Origin: Vreelandella zhaodongensis
Lineage (GTDB): Bacteria; Pseudomonadota; Gammaproteobacteria; Pseudomonadales; Halomonadaceae
Direction of reading: 5' to 3'
Assembly (NCBI RefSeq): GCF_013415115.1
Contig: NZ_JACCDD010000012.1
Coordinates: forward strand, 1 to 32,518
DNA: 32,518 nucleotides
Part shown: positions 1 through 8,516 of the stretch, piece after piece
How positions within the stretch are numbered: the stretch's first letter is position 1
How the letters are laid out: every line of letters starts with the position of its first letter
Made by a program: the position numbers and the translations under genes
Notes under the pieces: model-generated
What the model was told of the DNA's origin: nothing
Databases searched by the model: none
What the model saw: only the letters and a program-made list of their open reading frames with translations

Positions 1-91
1 TCTTTTAAACTCTCTTAACTTCCTGACAAACCGAAGGTTTTTACCTTCAATCACCGCTGGTAACGCTGTGCGTCCCCGGCAGCGGATGCGT

Positions 92-120
92 ACTTTACGG
101 ATTTGCTGCCGTCTTGGCAA
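92..120 (-). promoter_or_regulatory. Candidate sigma70 promoter reading out of the left edge
   Basis: On the minus strand a -35-like TTGCCA (115-120) is separated by exactly 17 bases from a -10-like TAAAGT (92-97). Transcription would run leftwards out of the window, so it would drive a gene that is not visible here, not lldD. The stretch 1-182 holds no convincing coding region. A short GAAGGT/ACCTTC hairpin lies at 33-48. Inferred from hexamer match only. Confidence 0.35.
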
Positions 121-182
121 GGGCCTTTGTAAAAAAACTTCAACATTCGTCTATTACCCTAATGCCAGCAGCAGCATCCTCT

Positions 183-1337
183 CTACTTAAGCGCAGGAAT
201 CGCGCCAGGCACTAATGACTCGGTGCTGAGATCAGCAATTGTTCGCGCACCGGTAAGCGTCATCGCCACCTTCATCTCTTTTTCGAAAAGCTCAAGCAGA
301 TTAGCAACCCCCGCCTCACCTGCTGCTGCAAGCGCATAGATAAAGGCGCGACCAATCAGTGCTGCATCTGCACCCATAGCAATCATTCTCACTACATCTA
401 ACCCATTACGCACACCAGAATCTGCCAGGATGGCCAGGTCGCCCTTAACGGCATCTGCAATAGCAGGCAGGGCACGCGCTGTAGAAGGCACGCCATCCAA
501 CTGACGGCCACCGTGGTTTGAGACCACAATACCATCAGCCCCAAAGCGGACTGCATCACGGGCATCATCAGCATCCAGTATGCCCTTAATAATCATTGGG
601 CCATCCCACTGCTCGCGAATCCAGTCTAGATCTTTCCAGGAAATAGAGGGATCAAAGTTATCGCCAAGCCAGGCAATATAATCTTCAAGCTCCGTCGGCT
701 GACCACGATAATCAGACACGTTGCCTAGATCATGCGGGCGACCGTGAACACCTACATCCCAAGCCCAAAGTGGATGTAACGCAGCTTGAAGCATACGTTT
801 CATAGGCCCGCTTTTGCCGCTCATGCCTGAATGAGCATCGCGATAACGCGCCCCTGGCACAGGCATATCAACGGTGAAGACTAATGTTTTAACCCCTGCC
901 GCCTTAGCACGCTCAAGCACGTGCTTCATAAAGCCGCGATCCTTCAATACATAAAGCTGAAACCAGATGGGCCGCTCCACTGCCGCTGCCACTTCTGCAA
1001 TTGGGCATACGGAGACCGTCGATAACGTAAACGGTATGCCCTTCTTGGTCGCTGCCCGTGCTGCCTGGACTTCACCACGCCTAGCGTACATGCCTGTTAG
1101 CCCCACCGGCGCCAGGGCAAGCGGCATTGCCATCTTTTCACCAAACAGCTCGGTTTCCAGCGATAGCGACGACATATCCTTCAACACCCGCTGCCGCAAA
1201 GCGACACCTGCCAAGTCTTCAACATTGCGTCGCAACGTGTGCTCTGCGTACGACCCGCCATCAGCATAGTGAAACAGAAACGGGGGGATACGACGCTTGG
1301 CAGCTTGGCGGTAGTCTGTCGGTGATGAAATGATCAT
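183..1337 (-). CDS. lldD: FMN-dependent L-lactate dehydrogenase LldD
   Basis: Oxidises L-lactate to pyruvate at the inner face of the cytoplasmic membrane and passes electrons to the quinone pool. The 384-residue protein has the usual family length and covers a whole FMN-dependent alpha-hydroxy acid dehydrogenase barrel. The N-terminus ([10 protein letters not shown], then [10 protein letters not shown] at 21-30) closely matches enterobacterial LldD. FMN/substrate residues include K251, and SNHGGRQLD (273-281) carries the catalytic base H275. The gene diverges from the GntR regulator at 1647, and a PdhR/LldR-type operator sits inside its likely promoter. No lactate permease gene is visible beside it. 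Paralogous glycolate or mandelate oxidases are the alternative, but the N-terminal match favours lactate. Confidence 0.95.
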   Translation of the reverse strand: MIISSPTDYRQAAKRRIPPFLFHYADGGSYAEHTLRRNVEDLAGVALRQRVLKDMSSLSLETELFGEKMAMPLALAPVGLTGMYARRGEVQAARAATKKGIPFTLSTVSVCPIAEVAAAVERPIWFQLYVLKDRGFMKHVLERAKAAGVKTLVFTVDMPVPGARYRDAHSGMSGKSGPMKRMLQAALHPLWAWDVGVHGRPHDLGNVSDYRGQPTELEDYIAWLGDNFDPSISWKDLDWIREQWDGPMIIKGILDADDARDAVRFGADGIVVSNHGGRQLDGVPSTARALPAIADAVKGDLAILADSGVRNGLDVVRMIAMGADAALIGRAFIYALAAAGEAGVANLLELFEKEMKVAMTLTGARTIADLSTESLVPGAIPALK

Positions 1338-1420
1338 GGCAGGCCCTATGCAATCAATAGATGCACTATCTAGTAAGTACTATCTATAAACGGTCATCGA
1401 AGCGTCAGTGTTAAACGCCT

Positions 1421-1449
1421 CAGATAAAATTGGTTTTACCAATTTACAA
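1421..1449 (-). promoter_or_regulatory. Candidate lldD promoter overlapped by an LldR operator
   Basis: Reading leftwards, TTGTAA (1444-1449) and TATCTG (1421-1426) are spaced by 17 bases. The spacer is almost entirely filled by the perfect 7-3-7 palindrome AATTGGTTTTACCAATT (1428-1444). That matches the operator type of the E. coli FadR-family regulators PdhR and LldR (ATTGGTNNNACCAAT). A repressor bound here would block RNA polymerase directly. The predicted start lies about 77 bases before the lldD ATG. The palindrome is seen; the promoter is inferred. Confidence 0.65.
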
Positions 1450-1614
1450 AAAATTTGCATCAACAGTAATGAGGCGCCGCAGTCGTGTCAAACGCGCATC
1501 GCGCACCATGGCGTGTTTTGGTCATATACTTTAGTTACAAAACAAACAAGCGGTGTCAACAGTCATCAATTTGCTAGCCTTTTGCTGTTGAGACAAACCA
1601 TCAAAGCCCCTACC

Positions 1615-1629
1615 ATTGGTCTTACCAAT
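1615..1629. promoter_or_regulatory. Second LldR-type operator before lldR
   Basis: The palindrome ATTGGTCTTACCAAT has perfect six-base arms around CTT. It shares the arm sequence of the operator at 1428-1444. It ends 17 bases before the regulator's ATG, just upstream of the ribosome-binding GAGG, a position suited to autorepression. Confidence 0.7.
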
Positions 1630-1646
1630 TATGAGGATCTGCACTA

Positions 1647-2420
1647 ATGACTTATCCACCGCTCCGCCAGCAGCGCTTGGCTGATGTGATTACCGAGCGC
1701 CTTGAAGCGATGATCCTTGAAGGCAGCTTAAAACCGGGGCAACGCCTACCTCCTGAACGTGAACTTGCCGAACGTTTTGGCGTTTCACGCCCCTCCCTTC
1801 GTGAAGCCATCCAAAAGCTAGCCGCTCGCGGCCTACTCACTAGTCGGCAGGGCGGCGGCACCTTCGTGAATGAAACGCTGAGTAATGGCTACACAGACCC
1901 ACTGCTAGAAATGATGTCTCGTCACAACGAGTTTCATCTGGACTTGCTTGAGTTTCGTGATGCGATGGAAGGGATTTCGGCTTACTACGCCGCGTTACGC
2001 TCAACGCCTGCGGACAAAGCGGTACTCATTCAGCGCTTTGAGGAACTCGACGCTGCCTTCATTGGCGCCAACCCAGCCCAAGAGGCAAAGTTAGATGCCG
2101 CATTTCATCTGGCCATTGCAGAAGCCGCACATAACGTACTGTTACTGCATACTATTCGCGGTATTTTTCATTTACTGGAACAGAGTATCGTCGATAACCT
2201 TGCCCACCTTTTTGCAAAGCCCGACTCGCGCTCACAGCTCATGAAACAGCACCGCGCCCTGCTTGATGCGATCTTGGAAGGCCGTGCTGAAGATGCCCGC
2301 AGCCGCGCACATGAACACTTGGTATACGTTGAGGAAGGGCTACTTGAGATGGCTAGAGCAGAAACCCGCGCCCAGCGCGCTTTGCGTCGTGCGCAAGGCA
2401 CTAGTGGCACACCTGCATGA
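1647..2420 (+). CDS. lldR: GntR/FadR-family transcriptional regulator, LldR-like
   Basis: Probable lactate-responsive repressor of the divergent lldD and of its own operon. The 257-residue protein has a GntR winged helix-turn-helix at about 12-77, including the recognition helix region VSRPSLREAIQKL, and a C-terminal FCD ligand/metal domain at about 98-230. Candidate metal ligands there are D150, H154, H202 and H222/H224. Length and N-terminal pattern fit E. coli LldR and PdhR, whose operators match the two palindromes in the upstream gap. The ATG is preceded by GAGG at a workable distance. Its stop overlaps the start of dctB by four bases (ATGA), implying translational coupling. A PdhR-like pyruvate regulator is the main alternative; the lldD neighbour favours lactate. 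Confidence 0.85.
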   Translation: MTYPPLRQQRLADVITERLEAMILEGSLKPGQRLPPERELAERFGVSRPSLREAIQKLAARGLLTSRQGGGTFVNETLSNGYTDPLLEMMSRHNEFHLDLLEFRDAMEGISAYYAALRSTPADKAVLIQRFEELDAAFIGANPAQEAKLDAAFHLAIAEAAHNVLLLHTIRGIFHLLEQSIVDNLAHLFAKPDSRSQLMKQHRALLDAILEGRAEDARSRAHEHLVYVEEGLLEMARAETRAQRALRRAQGTSGTPA

Positions 2421-4336
2421 CCAGCCACTATCGCCTTTCGACGGGTCGCTGGCGGCTGTTCTGGCTTATATGCATTCCGATTGGCTTAGCACTCTGTATG
2501 TGGCAAGCCGCTCAACTGGCTCGTGAGCAGGCACTCTCCAACTTACAAGATGATGCTGAAAATGAGCTACGGCTTTCTGCAGCTAACTTAAATGGTTACT
2601 TACTGCGCTACGACTATTTGCCACGAATGCTAGCGACCAGGGAAGGCGTGCAGCGATTTCTAGATTCCCCAGAGAATCAAGACCCTATGCCGCTGAACCT
2701 GCTGCTAGACCGGTTTCGCTTTACCGCCGGAGTATCAGATGTTTACTTACTTGATCGCCATGCAGACACCATTGCGGCGAGCAACTGGCATCGCCCTAAT
2801 ACGTTTATTGGCCAAAACTACGCCTTCCGCAGCTACTATACCGATGCCATTTCAGGCGGCCAGGGACGCTTTTATGGGCTAGGCGTACAGTCGCTTGAGC
2901 GTGGCTACTACTTTTCAGCGCCGGTCTGGCTGGATGATACCTCACCAGATGCAAGGCCTGATGGCGTTATCGTCGTCAAAGTACTACTCGACGATGTTGA
3001 AGAGAGCTGGGCCGAGCAAGATGCCGAACTGTTTGTCACCGACAGTGACAATATTATTTTTATGGCCAACCGTCCTGAACTACGCATGAATGCCCTTTAC
3101 CCGCTTAGCGATGACCAACGGGAGAGCCTACGTGAAACACGTCGTTACGCAATGGAGCCATTATCACCTTCCGGTATTGAGCTTTTAACACCTTACGACC
3201 AAGGCAGCTACTTAGTCAGCTTTACTCATGGACCATTGAGCGGCGAGCGCTATTTGAGCCTTACCCGCCCCCTCCCCGAACTTGACTGGCACATGCATAT
3301 TTTAAAACCACTGACACCCGTGATAAATGCTCAGTGGATCGCAGCACTAATGGCAGGTGGGCTGTATGGCGTGGTTGCCTTAGCCTGTGGTATTGGCTGG
3401 CAACGCTTACGCCTTCGCCGTGAACGGGAAGCCTTTGCCGAACGCGAAAGGCAAACCCTGGCAAGGGTTCGTGACGAACTGGAGGTTAGCGTTGAGCGTC
3501 GCACACGTGACTTAGTCGCCAGCAATCAGCGCCTTTCCGATGAGATTGAAGAACGGCGACGAGCAGAAGCCAACCTTCGTCAAACCCAAGACGAACTAAT
3601 ACAAGCAGCAAAGCTCGCCGTTCTCGGCCAGCTAGCCGCGGGCATTAATCATGAATTAAATCAGCCTTTAGCCGCCATCCGTGCTTACGCAGAAAATGCT
3701 CGACAGTTTATTGAACTGGCACGGATAGACAAAGCGGATGCCAACTTAGCGCAAATTGTCGAGCTAACGCAGCGCATGGCCGACATTAGCGCTCAACTGC
3801 GCCAGTTTTCTCGTAAAAGCAGCGAACGCCAGGAAACCATTTCAGTCCAGGCCTGCATTGAATACGCCCTTCGCCTATTCCACAGCCGCCTGCGGGATGA
3901 CGGTATTACGGTGGTTCAGCAGTGGCCAGATGAAACACTGTGGGTAGAAGGCGACCTCGTACGCCTAGAGCAAGTGCTGGTAAATCTGATAAGTAACGCG
4001 TTACAGGCAATAAAAGAGGTGTCATCGCCCATGCTGACGCTAAGCGTAGAAATCAAACAACAGCAAGTGATGATCAGCGTTGCCGATAATGGCCCAGGTA
4101 TCCCAGAGCACCACTTGGGCCAGATTTTCGAGCCTTTCTTCACCACGAAAGCGCCCGGCAGCGGATTAGGGCTAGGACTTTCGATTTCCTCACGTATTAT
4201 GGAGGATCTGGGCGGCAAGTTGCAGGTCACAAATCAGCCGACTGGCGGTGCACGTTTCACCATTGCACTACCTTGTTCAACAACACCGAACGTACTGCCG
4301 CCATCTTCAGCCAAAGGGAATAGTAACCATGCATGA
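2417..4336 (+). CDS. dctB: C4-dicarboxylate-type sensor histidine kinase DctB
   Basis: Membrane sensor kinase of a DctB/DctD pair. The 639-residue protein begins with a transmembrane helix (about 13-32). A periplasmic double-Cache/PAS sensing region follows (about 35-300), then a second transmembrane helix (about 307-328), a coiled linker rich in Arg and Glu (330-400), HisKA and HATPase_c. The phosphoacceptor is H412 in NHELNQP. The ATP-binding domain shows the N-box at N527, DNGPGIP (557-563), FEPFFTTK (571-578) and GSGLGLGLSI (581-590). Periplasmic motifs such as RFYGLGVQSLERGYY fit DctB proteins. It overlaps lldR by 4 bases and dctD by 8. Known DctB proteins sense succinate, fumarate or malate; the ligand here is unproven, and linkage to lldR leaves lactate or a related acid possible. 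Confidence 0.92.
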   Translation: MTSHYRLSTGRWRLFWLICIPIGLALCMWQAAQLAREQALSNLQDDAENELRLSAANLNGYLLRYDYLPRMLATREGVQRFLDSPENQDPMPLNLLLDRFRFTAGVSDVYLLDRHADTIAASNWHRPNTFIGQNYAFRSYYTDAISGGQGRFYGLGVQSLERGYYFSAPVWLDDTSPDARPDGVIVVKVLLDDVEESWAEQDAELFVTDSDNIIFMANRPELRMNALYPLSDDQRESLRETRRYAMEPLSPSGIELLTPYDQGSYLVSFTHGPLSGERYLSLTRPLPELDWHMHILKPLTPVINAQWIAALMAGGLYGVVALACGIGWQRLRLRREREAFAERERQTLARVRDELEVSVERRTRDLVASNQRLSDEIEERRRAEANLRQTQDELIQAAKLAVLGQLAAGINHELNQPLAAIRAYAENARQFIELARIDKADANLAQIVELTQRMADISAQLRQFSRKSSERQETISVQACIEYALRLFHSRLRDDGITVVQQWPDETLWVEGDLVRLEQVLVNLISNALQAIKEVSSPMLTLSVEIKQQQVMISVADNGPGIPEHHLGQIFEPFFTTKAPGSGLGLGLSISSRIMEDLGGKLQVTNQPTGGARFTIALPCSTTPNVLPPSSAKGNSNHA

Positions 4337-5711
4337 GCCGTCGACGCTGCCGGTCATGGTGATCGACGACGAACCGCACCTGCGTATCACCGCCAGCCAA
4401 ACCCTTGAACTTGCTGGCTACACGCCTCATTGTTTTGAGTCTGCTGAGCAAGCGCTTGAGGCACTCCCAGCAAATTTTCCCGGCGTCATTGTCAGTGATA
4501 TCCGAATGCCAGGCATGGACGGCATGACGCTATTGCACAAGTTACACAGCCGCGATGCCACGCTGCCAATTATCTTAATCACTGGTCACGGTGATATTTC
4601 TACTGCAGTGGAAGCAATGCGCGCAGGCGCTTGGGATTTTCTTGAGAAGCCTTTTGCTGGGGATCAGCTGCTGGATGTCGTCAGACGAGGTATCGAGAAG
4701 CGCCAACTGAGCCTAGAGAACTTGCGCTTAAAAGCCGAACTGGAAGTTCAGCAAGCCGCTCTTGGGCCACGCCTTGTAGGCCGCACGCCGGTGATTTCTC
4801 GCCTGGCGGCAATGATCCAGCGAATCAGCCAAGTAGAAGCAGACGTGTTGTTATTTGGTGAAACCGGCACCGGCAAAGACCTCGTGGCCCGAGCCATTCA
4901 TGAGCGAAGCGCCCGGCGCAACAACCCCTTTATGGCCATAAACTGTGGCGCAGTGCCAGAGAATACTATTGAATCTGAGCTGTTCGGCCATGAGAAAGGT
5001 GCCTTTACCGGCGCGGTAGAGCGGCGTATTGGTAAGTTCGAACATGCCAATGGTGGCACAGTGTTTCTGGATGAAATCGAATCCATGCCGCAGGCACTAC
5101 AGGTAAAACTATTGCGCGTCTTGCAAGAGCGCAGCGTTGAGCGTCTAGGGGCAAACGAAACGGTGCCACTTGATATTCGCGTGATTGCTGCCACCAAGGT
5201 GGATCTCAAGGTGGCTGCCGAAGAGGGAAGCTTTCGCGAAGACCTTTACTATCGGCTCAACGTGGTGACACTTCCGCTTCCTGCACTGCGCGAGCGACGC
5301 GAAGATATTCCGTTACTGTTCCAGCACTTTGCCGTGGTAGCCGCGAACCGCAGCGGATTAGAAGCCCCCACTCTGAATAGTCATGCGATTGCCGCCCTAC
5401 TGGCCCACGACTGGCCGGGCAATGTCCGCGAGCTGCGCAACCTGGCGGAACGCTATGTGCTACTGGGGGCAGCCTTTGATTATCGACTGGATGCGTTACT
5501 GGAAGGGGCCAGTGCCGACACCCAAGAGCCAACGCTGCCTCGCCAGGTTGAGCTGTTTGAAAAGAGCCTGATTAGCCAATCACTTGCCCGTCATCATGGA
5601 CGCGTGACCGACGTATGTCGCCACCTGGGAATACCCCGCAAAACCTTTTATGACAAACTCAAAAAACATGGCTTAAGTGCCGACGATTATCGCCATAGCA
5701 GCGACCCTTGA
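4329..5711 (+). CDS. dctD: Sigma54-dependent response regulator DctD
   Basis: Partner of DctB; once phosphorylated it should activate sigma54 promoters. I chose the ATG at 4329 (460 residues) because AAAGGG lies just upstream and the receiver domain begins at once; an in-frame start at 4248 would lie deep inside dctB. Receiver residues are D13/D14, the phosphoacceptor D57 (VSDIRMPG), T85 and K107. The AAA+ domain has Walker A GETGTGKD (177-184), the sigma54-contacting GAFTGA (224-229), Walker B ending FLDE, and WPGNVREL (362-369). A Fis-type helix-turn-helix (about 425-446) ends the protein. All parts needed for enhancer-dependent activation are intact. Its last 25 bases overlap the end of the convergent YdjM-like gene. 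Confidence 0.94.
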   Translation: MHEPSTLPVMVIDDEPHLRITASQTLELAGYTPHCFESAEQALEALPANFPGVIVSDIRMPGMDGMTLLHKLHSRDATLPIILITGHGDISTAVEAMRAGAWDFLEKPFAGDQLLDVVRRGIEKRQLSLENLRLKAELEVQQAALGPRLVGRTPVISRLAAMIQRISQVEADVLLFGETGTGKDLVARAIHERSARRNNPFMAINCGAVPENTIESELFGHEKGAFTGAVERRIGKFEHANGGTVFLDEIESMPQALQVKLLRVLQERSVERLGANETVPLDIRVIAATKVDLKVAAEEGSFREDLYYRLNVVTLPLPALRERREDIPLLFQHFAVVAANRSGLEAPTLNSHAIAALLAHDWPGNVRELRNLAERYVLLGAAFDYRLDALLEGASADTQEPTLPRQVELFEKSLISQSLARHHGRVTDVCRHLGIPRKTFYDKLKKHGLSADDYRHSSDP

Positions 5712-6358
5712 CGGAATAACTCAACCAACACGTCCCACGGCGGCACCCAAGGCACCAAGGTAAATAGCGCAATCAGCATAAAGACGTTCGATAGCGGGCG
5801 TCGGCCATCGCCCAATTTTAGCGCGGTTCCAAACGAGCGCTTTAGCCGCGCCCCCTCAAGATCCACGCTAAACAGCTCATCTAGGCTCAAGTGGATGATA
5901 AACCCCAGTAACACCGCTGCACCATGACACCACGCCAGCCAAGCTGGCTGGGCAAGCAAGTTGAAACTGAGAGCTGCAGTCGCCAACGCACACAGCACAG
6001 CCGCCATTAGCGAGTGCCAGATACCTCGATGGACTGTTAGACGTGAGAACAATACCGCCGCAAAATAACGCACACTAAAGTAGATACCGCCGCACGCCAC
6101 CAGCAATAACCCTGGCGTTAACCATGGCTGGAGCAACAGCACCCCCAGCACCAGCGAAGGCACCGATAAAAGATTGAAAATCAAACGAATAGAACGAGAA
6201 CGATCTGCATCAATATCCGGCAAAATCCCCCCAAACGCCACCAGGGAAATAATTAGCAGCGCCTGATTCGCTGGCCACCATTGGGTCTGCCAGCCAACAT
6301 AAGCCATGAGTACGCCGCCTGCTGTTGCTACCGTAATATGCGTGCGAAAATTCGCCAT
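5687..6358 (-). CDS. YdjM-family membrane-bound metal-dependent hydrolase
   Basis: A 223-residue inner-membrane protein of the YdjM/LexA-regulated hydrolase-like family (PF04307 type). It has several hydrophobic helices separated by charged loops with likely metal ligands: H7 in the N-terminal FRTHI, the DIDADRSRS segment, and HRGIWHSLMAA, the most characteristic motif. The catalytic reaction is not established for the family. The E. coli relative ydjM belongs to the SOS regulon, and a LexA-like palindrome ends 20 bases before this start codon. It is transcribed alone on the minus strand, and its 3' end overlaps the 3' end of dctD by 25 bases. Confidence 0.82.
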   Translation of the reverse strand: MANFRTHITVATAGGVLMAYVGWQTQWWPANQALLIISLVAFGGILPDIDADRSRSIRLIFNLLSVPSLVLGVLLLQPWLTPGLLLVACGGIYFSVRYFAAVLFSRLTVHRGIWHSLMAAVLCALATAALSFNLLAQPAWLAWCHGAAVLLGFIIHLSLDELFSVDLEGARLKRSFGTALKLGDGRRPLSNVFMLIALFTLVPWVPPWDVLVELFRQGSLLWR

Positions 6359-6377
6359 AGCGCGGCATCCTGGAAAA

Positions 6378-6393
6378 CTGGATAAATTACCAG
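6378..6393. promoter_or_regulatory. LexA-box-like palindrome upstream of the YdjM-like gene
   Basis: CTGGATAAATTACCAG keeps the essential CTG-N10-CAG spacing of the gammaproteobacterial SOS box with an AT-rich centre; the fourth base on each side is G/C where the consensus has T/A. It ends about 20 bases upstream of the start, a usual place for repression. The symmetry is seen; LexA binding is inferred from the SOS control known for E. coli ydjM. Confidence 0.5.
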
Positions 6394-6468
6394 ACTTTTG
6401 GCTGCCGCAACATGTCTATTTAAGAAAAAAGAGTGTTAGGCCAACTGCTTAGCACCTACGCAAGAAAT

Positions 6469-7005
6469 TCACTGAGCCAGAAACTGATCCTTTAACTTCA
6501 CATAGTTGCCCGCCGTATAAGGAAAGAAAGTGCGCTCTTTCTCTTTAAGCGGGCGTAGCGCTTTAGCCGGATTACCCGCATAAACATAGCCACTTTCAAG
6601 ACGCTTACCCGGCGTAACCACCGCACCCGCGGCAATGATCACCTCGTCTTCAACCACCGCACCATCCATCACAATCGCCCCCATCCCTACCAAGATGCGA
6701 CTACCCAGCGTACAGCCATGCAAGATCGCCTTGTGGCCAATCGTGACATCATCACCAATCGTTAGCGGAAAACCATCAGGATTAAAATCGCTGGCATGGG
6801 TAATGTGCAGCACGCTGCCGTCCTGCACACTGGTGCGCGCACCAATACGGATACGGTGCATATCGCCTCTGATAACGGTCATCGGCCATACAGAGCAGTC
6901 ATCGCCCAGCTCTACATCACCAATCACCACGCTGTCGGGATCAATATACACTCGCGCACCTAAGCGGGGTGAAACACCTTGAAACGCTCGTAGGGCACTG
7001 TTCAT
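6469..7005 (-). CDS. Gamma carbonic anhydrase family protein (YrdA-like)
   Basis: A left-handed beta-helix protein of 178 residues built from hexapeptide repeats, such as VIGDVELGDDCSV and TIGDDVTIGHKAI. Likely zinc ligands are H91 and H96 (GHKAILHG) plus H70 or H67 in VLHITH. I chose the ATG at 7005 because a good AGGAG (7013-7017) precedes it and the alignment with YrdA/PaaY-type proteins begins there; an upstream in-frame start at 7089 adds a Cys-rich tail overlapping the transporter gene. It follows the NSS transporter by 58 bases on the same strand, so co-transcription is likely. Carbonic anhydrase activity in this subgroup is often weak or unproven, so the reaction is a family inference. 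Confidence 0.9.
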   Translation of the reverse strand: MNSALRAFQGVSPRLGARVYIDPDSVVIGDVELGDDCSVWPMTVIRGDMHRIRIGARTSVQDGSVLHITHASDFNPDGFPLTIGDDVTIGHKAILHGCTLGSRILVGMGAIVMDGAVVEDEVIIAAGAVVTPGKRLESGYVYAGNPAKALRPLKEKERTFFPYTAGNYVKLKDQFLAQ

Positions 7006-7063
7006 TGCTCTCTCCTGCTTAACGTTGTTGAAATTAGATGTCAAAGCACTATAACAGCCAGCA

Positions 7064-8404
7064 CTATAGCAACCCGCCAAGCAACACAATAAACGTCAGC
7101 GGAATCGACACCCAGCGGACAATAGTGCGCCACAACAGATACCCCTTTTCCCCCACACCCAGCGCGTTTAACGCATGTGTTTGAGGCATGACCCACGTGG
7201 CAAAGATTGCGATTAACAACCCACCCATGGGAAGGAAAATATCCGGTGGAATACTACTCACCAACTCGAACACGTTACGCCCCAGCGCAGGTCTAAACTC
7301 AGCGAGCGTAGAAAACGAAAGCGCCGATAACAAACCAAGTAGCCACACGCTGAGCGCCACCACCGCTGTTGACACACTACGCCGCCAGCCAAGCCCCTGA
7401 AGGGTTGCTACCATCGGCTCAGCGAGGTTAATGGCCGAGGTCCAGGTAGCCAACAAGAGCAACAAAAAGAACACACTTAACCAAAATGCTCCCCAGGGCA
7501 GCTCAGAAAAAGCGATAGGCAGGGTCACAAACATTAGGCCTGGGCCATCGGCAGGATCCATACCTTGGGCAAAGACCACCGAGAAAATCGCAATACCCGC
7601 TAACAGCGCAACACTGATATCCAGCGCAGCCACAGCGAACGCAGCTTTTGGCAGGCTCTGCTCATCAGGCATGTAAGCCCCGTAGGCCATTAATGCACAA
7701 GCACCTACTGCCAGAGTGAAAAATGCGTGACCCATCGCATGCAGTATTACCGAGGTTGTCACGTCGGCAAACGACGGTAAAAACAACCAGGAAAGCGCTG
7801 TACCAAACCCATCTGTCGTCGTGGCATAACCGGCGAGTAGCAGTAATAAGCCGTACAATAGCGGCATTAATAGGTTGTTCAACCGCTCCAGGCCTTTTGC
7901 AACGCCTGCTGCTACGACGGTCATGGTCATAAACAGAAACAGTGAGTGGTTGAAAATTAACAGACCTGGATTAGCCAAAAACGCCTCAAACCCAGCGCCT
8001 ATCTCCGCGGCACTCGCGCCGTTAAAGTTACCGTTAACTGACGCCACTAAAAACTCAATCGACCAGCCCGACACCACAGAATAAAATGACAAAATGCAGA
8101 AGACGGTGAGCGCACCAAACAACCCCAGCAAACGCCAATGACGAGAAGCCCCTGCTTCAGCGGCAAGCGCCCCCAAGGCCTGCATAGGGCCCCGCCGCCC
8201 GGCTCGTCCTATTAAAATTTCCGCCATCATGACGGGAATGCCTAGTAACAGGACAAACGCGATATAAATGAGTAGGAACGCTGCCCCGCCGTTTTCACCG
8301 GCTACATAAGGAAAGCGCCAAATATTACCCAACCCTACCGCAGCCCCCGTTACCGCCAAGATAAAGGCCCGCTTCGACCCCCAGCGCTCCAGCGTTTCAC
8401 TCAT
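7064..8404 (-). CDS. Neurotransmitter:sodium symporter (NSS/SNF) family transporter
   Basis: Na+-coupled uptake transporter in the LeuT fold, probably for an amino acid or related solute; the substrate cannot be read from the sequence. The N-terminus WGSKRAFILAVTGAAVGLGNIWRFPY is the family's TM1 signature: the unwound helix that binds Na+ and substrate plus the conserved RFP region. It is followed by ENGGAAFLLIY in TM2. With 446 residues and about eleven hydrophobic segments it fits bacterial NSS proteins. A GTG at 8407 directly precedes the ATG at 8404; I prefer the ATG because AGGAG (8411-8415) is then six bases away. It probably forms an operon with the downstream gamma carbonic anhydrase and diverges from prlC. 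Confidence 0.9.
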   Translation of the reverse strand: MSETLERWGSKRAFILAVTGAAVGLGNIWRFPYVAGENGGAAFLLIYIAFVLLLGIPVMMAEILIGRAGRRGPMQALGALAAEAGASRHWRLLGLFGALTVFCILSFYSVVSGWSIEFLVASVNGNFNGASAAEIGAGFEAFLANPGLLIFNHSLFLFMTMTVVAAGVAKGLERLNNLLMPLLYGLLLLLAGYATTTDGFGTALSWLFLPSFADVTTSVILHAMGHAFFTLAVGACALMAYGAYMPDEQSLPKAAFAVAALDISVALLAGIAIFSVVFAQGMDPADGPGLMFVTLPIAFSELPWGAFWLSVFFLLLLLATWTSAINLAEPMVATLQGLGWRRSVSTAVVALSVWLLGLLSALSFSTLAEFRPALGRNVFELVSSIPPDIFLPMGGLLIAIFATWVMPQTHALNALGVGEKGYLLWRTIVRWVSIPLTFIVLLGGLL

Positions 8405-8516
8405 CACTTGCTCCTGCCATTGATGGCACTAATTGGCGACACTAAAAGGCGGCAAGACTAGCAGGCACTTAGGCCCAGGCCAAACTCGACATTGAACCTA
8501 GCAGAGGGCCTGCGTA

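Larger units (their letters stand above)
1338..1646. other. Divergent lldD/lldR control region
   Basis: This 309-base gap separates two divergent units and holds no believable gene; a 79-codon open frame at 1408-1647 has no family resemblance and ends against the regulator start. It contains two LldR/PdhR-type palindromes about 187 bases apart, a candidate lldD promoter, and a short direct repeat ACTATCT (1366-1386 region). Two distant operators would allow looping repression, as is known for E. coli LldR; that role here is an inference. Confidence 0.7.

Noticed and set aside
1408..1647. 79-codon plus-strand open frame before lldR
   Set aside because: It covers the operators and candidate promoter, has no recognisable family features and no good ribosome-binding site.
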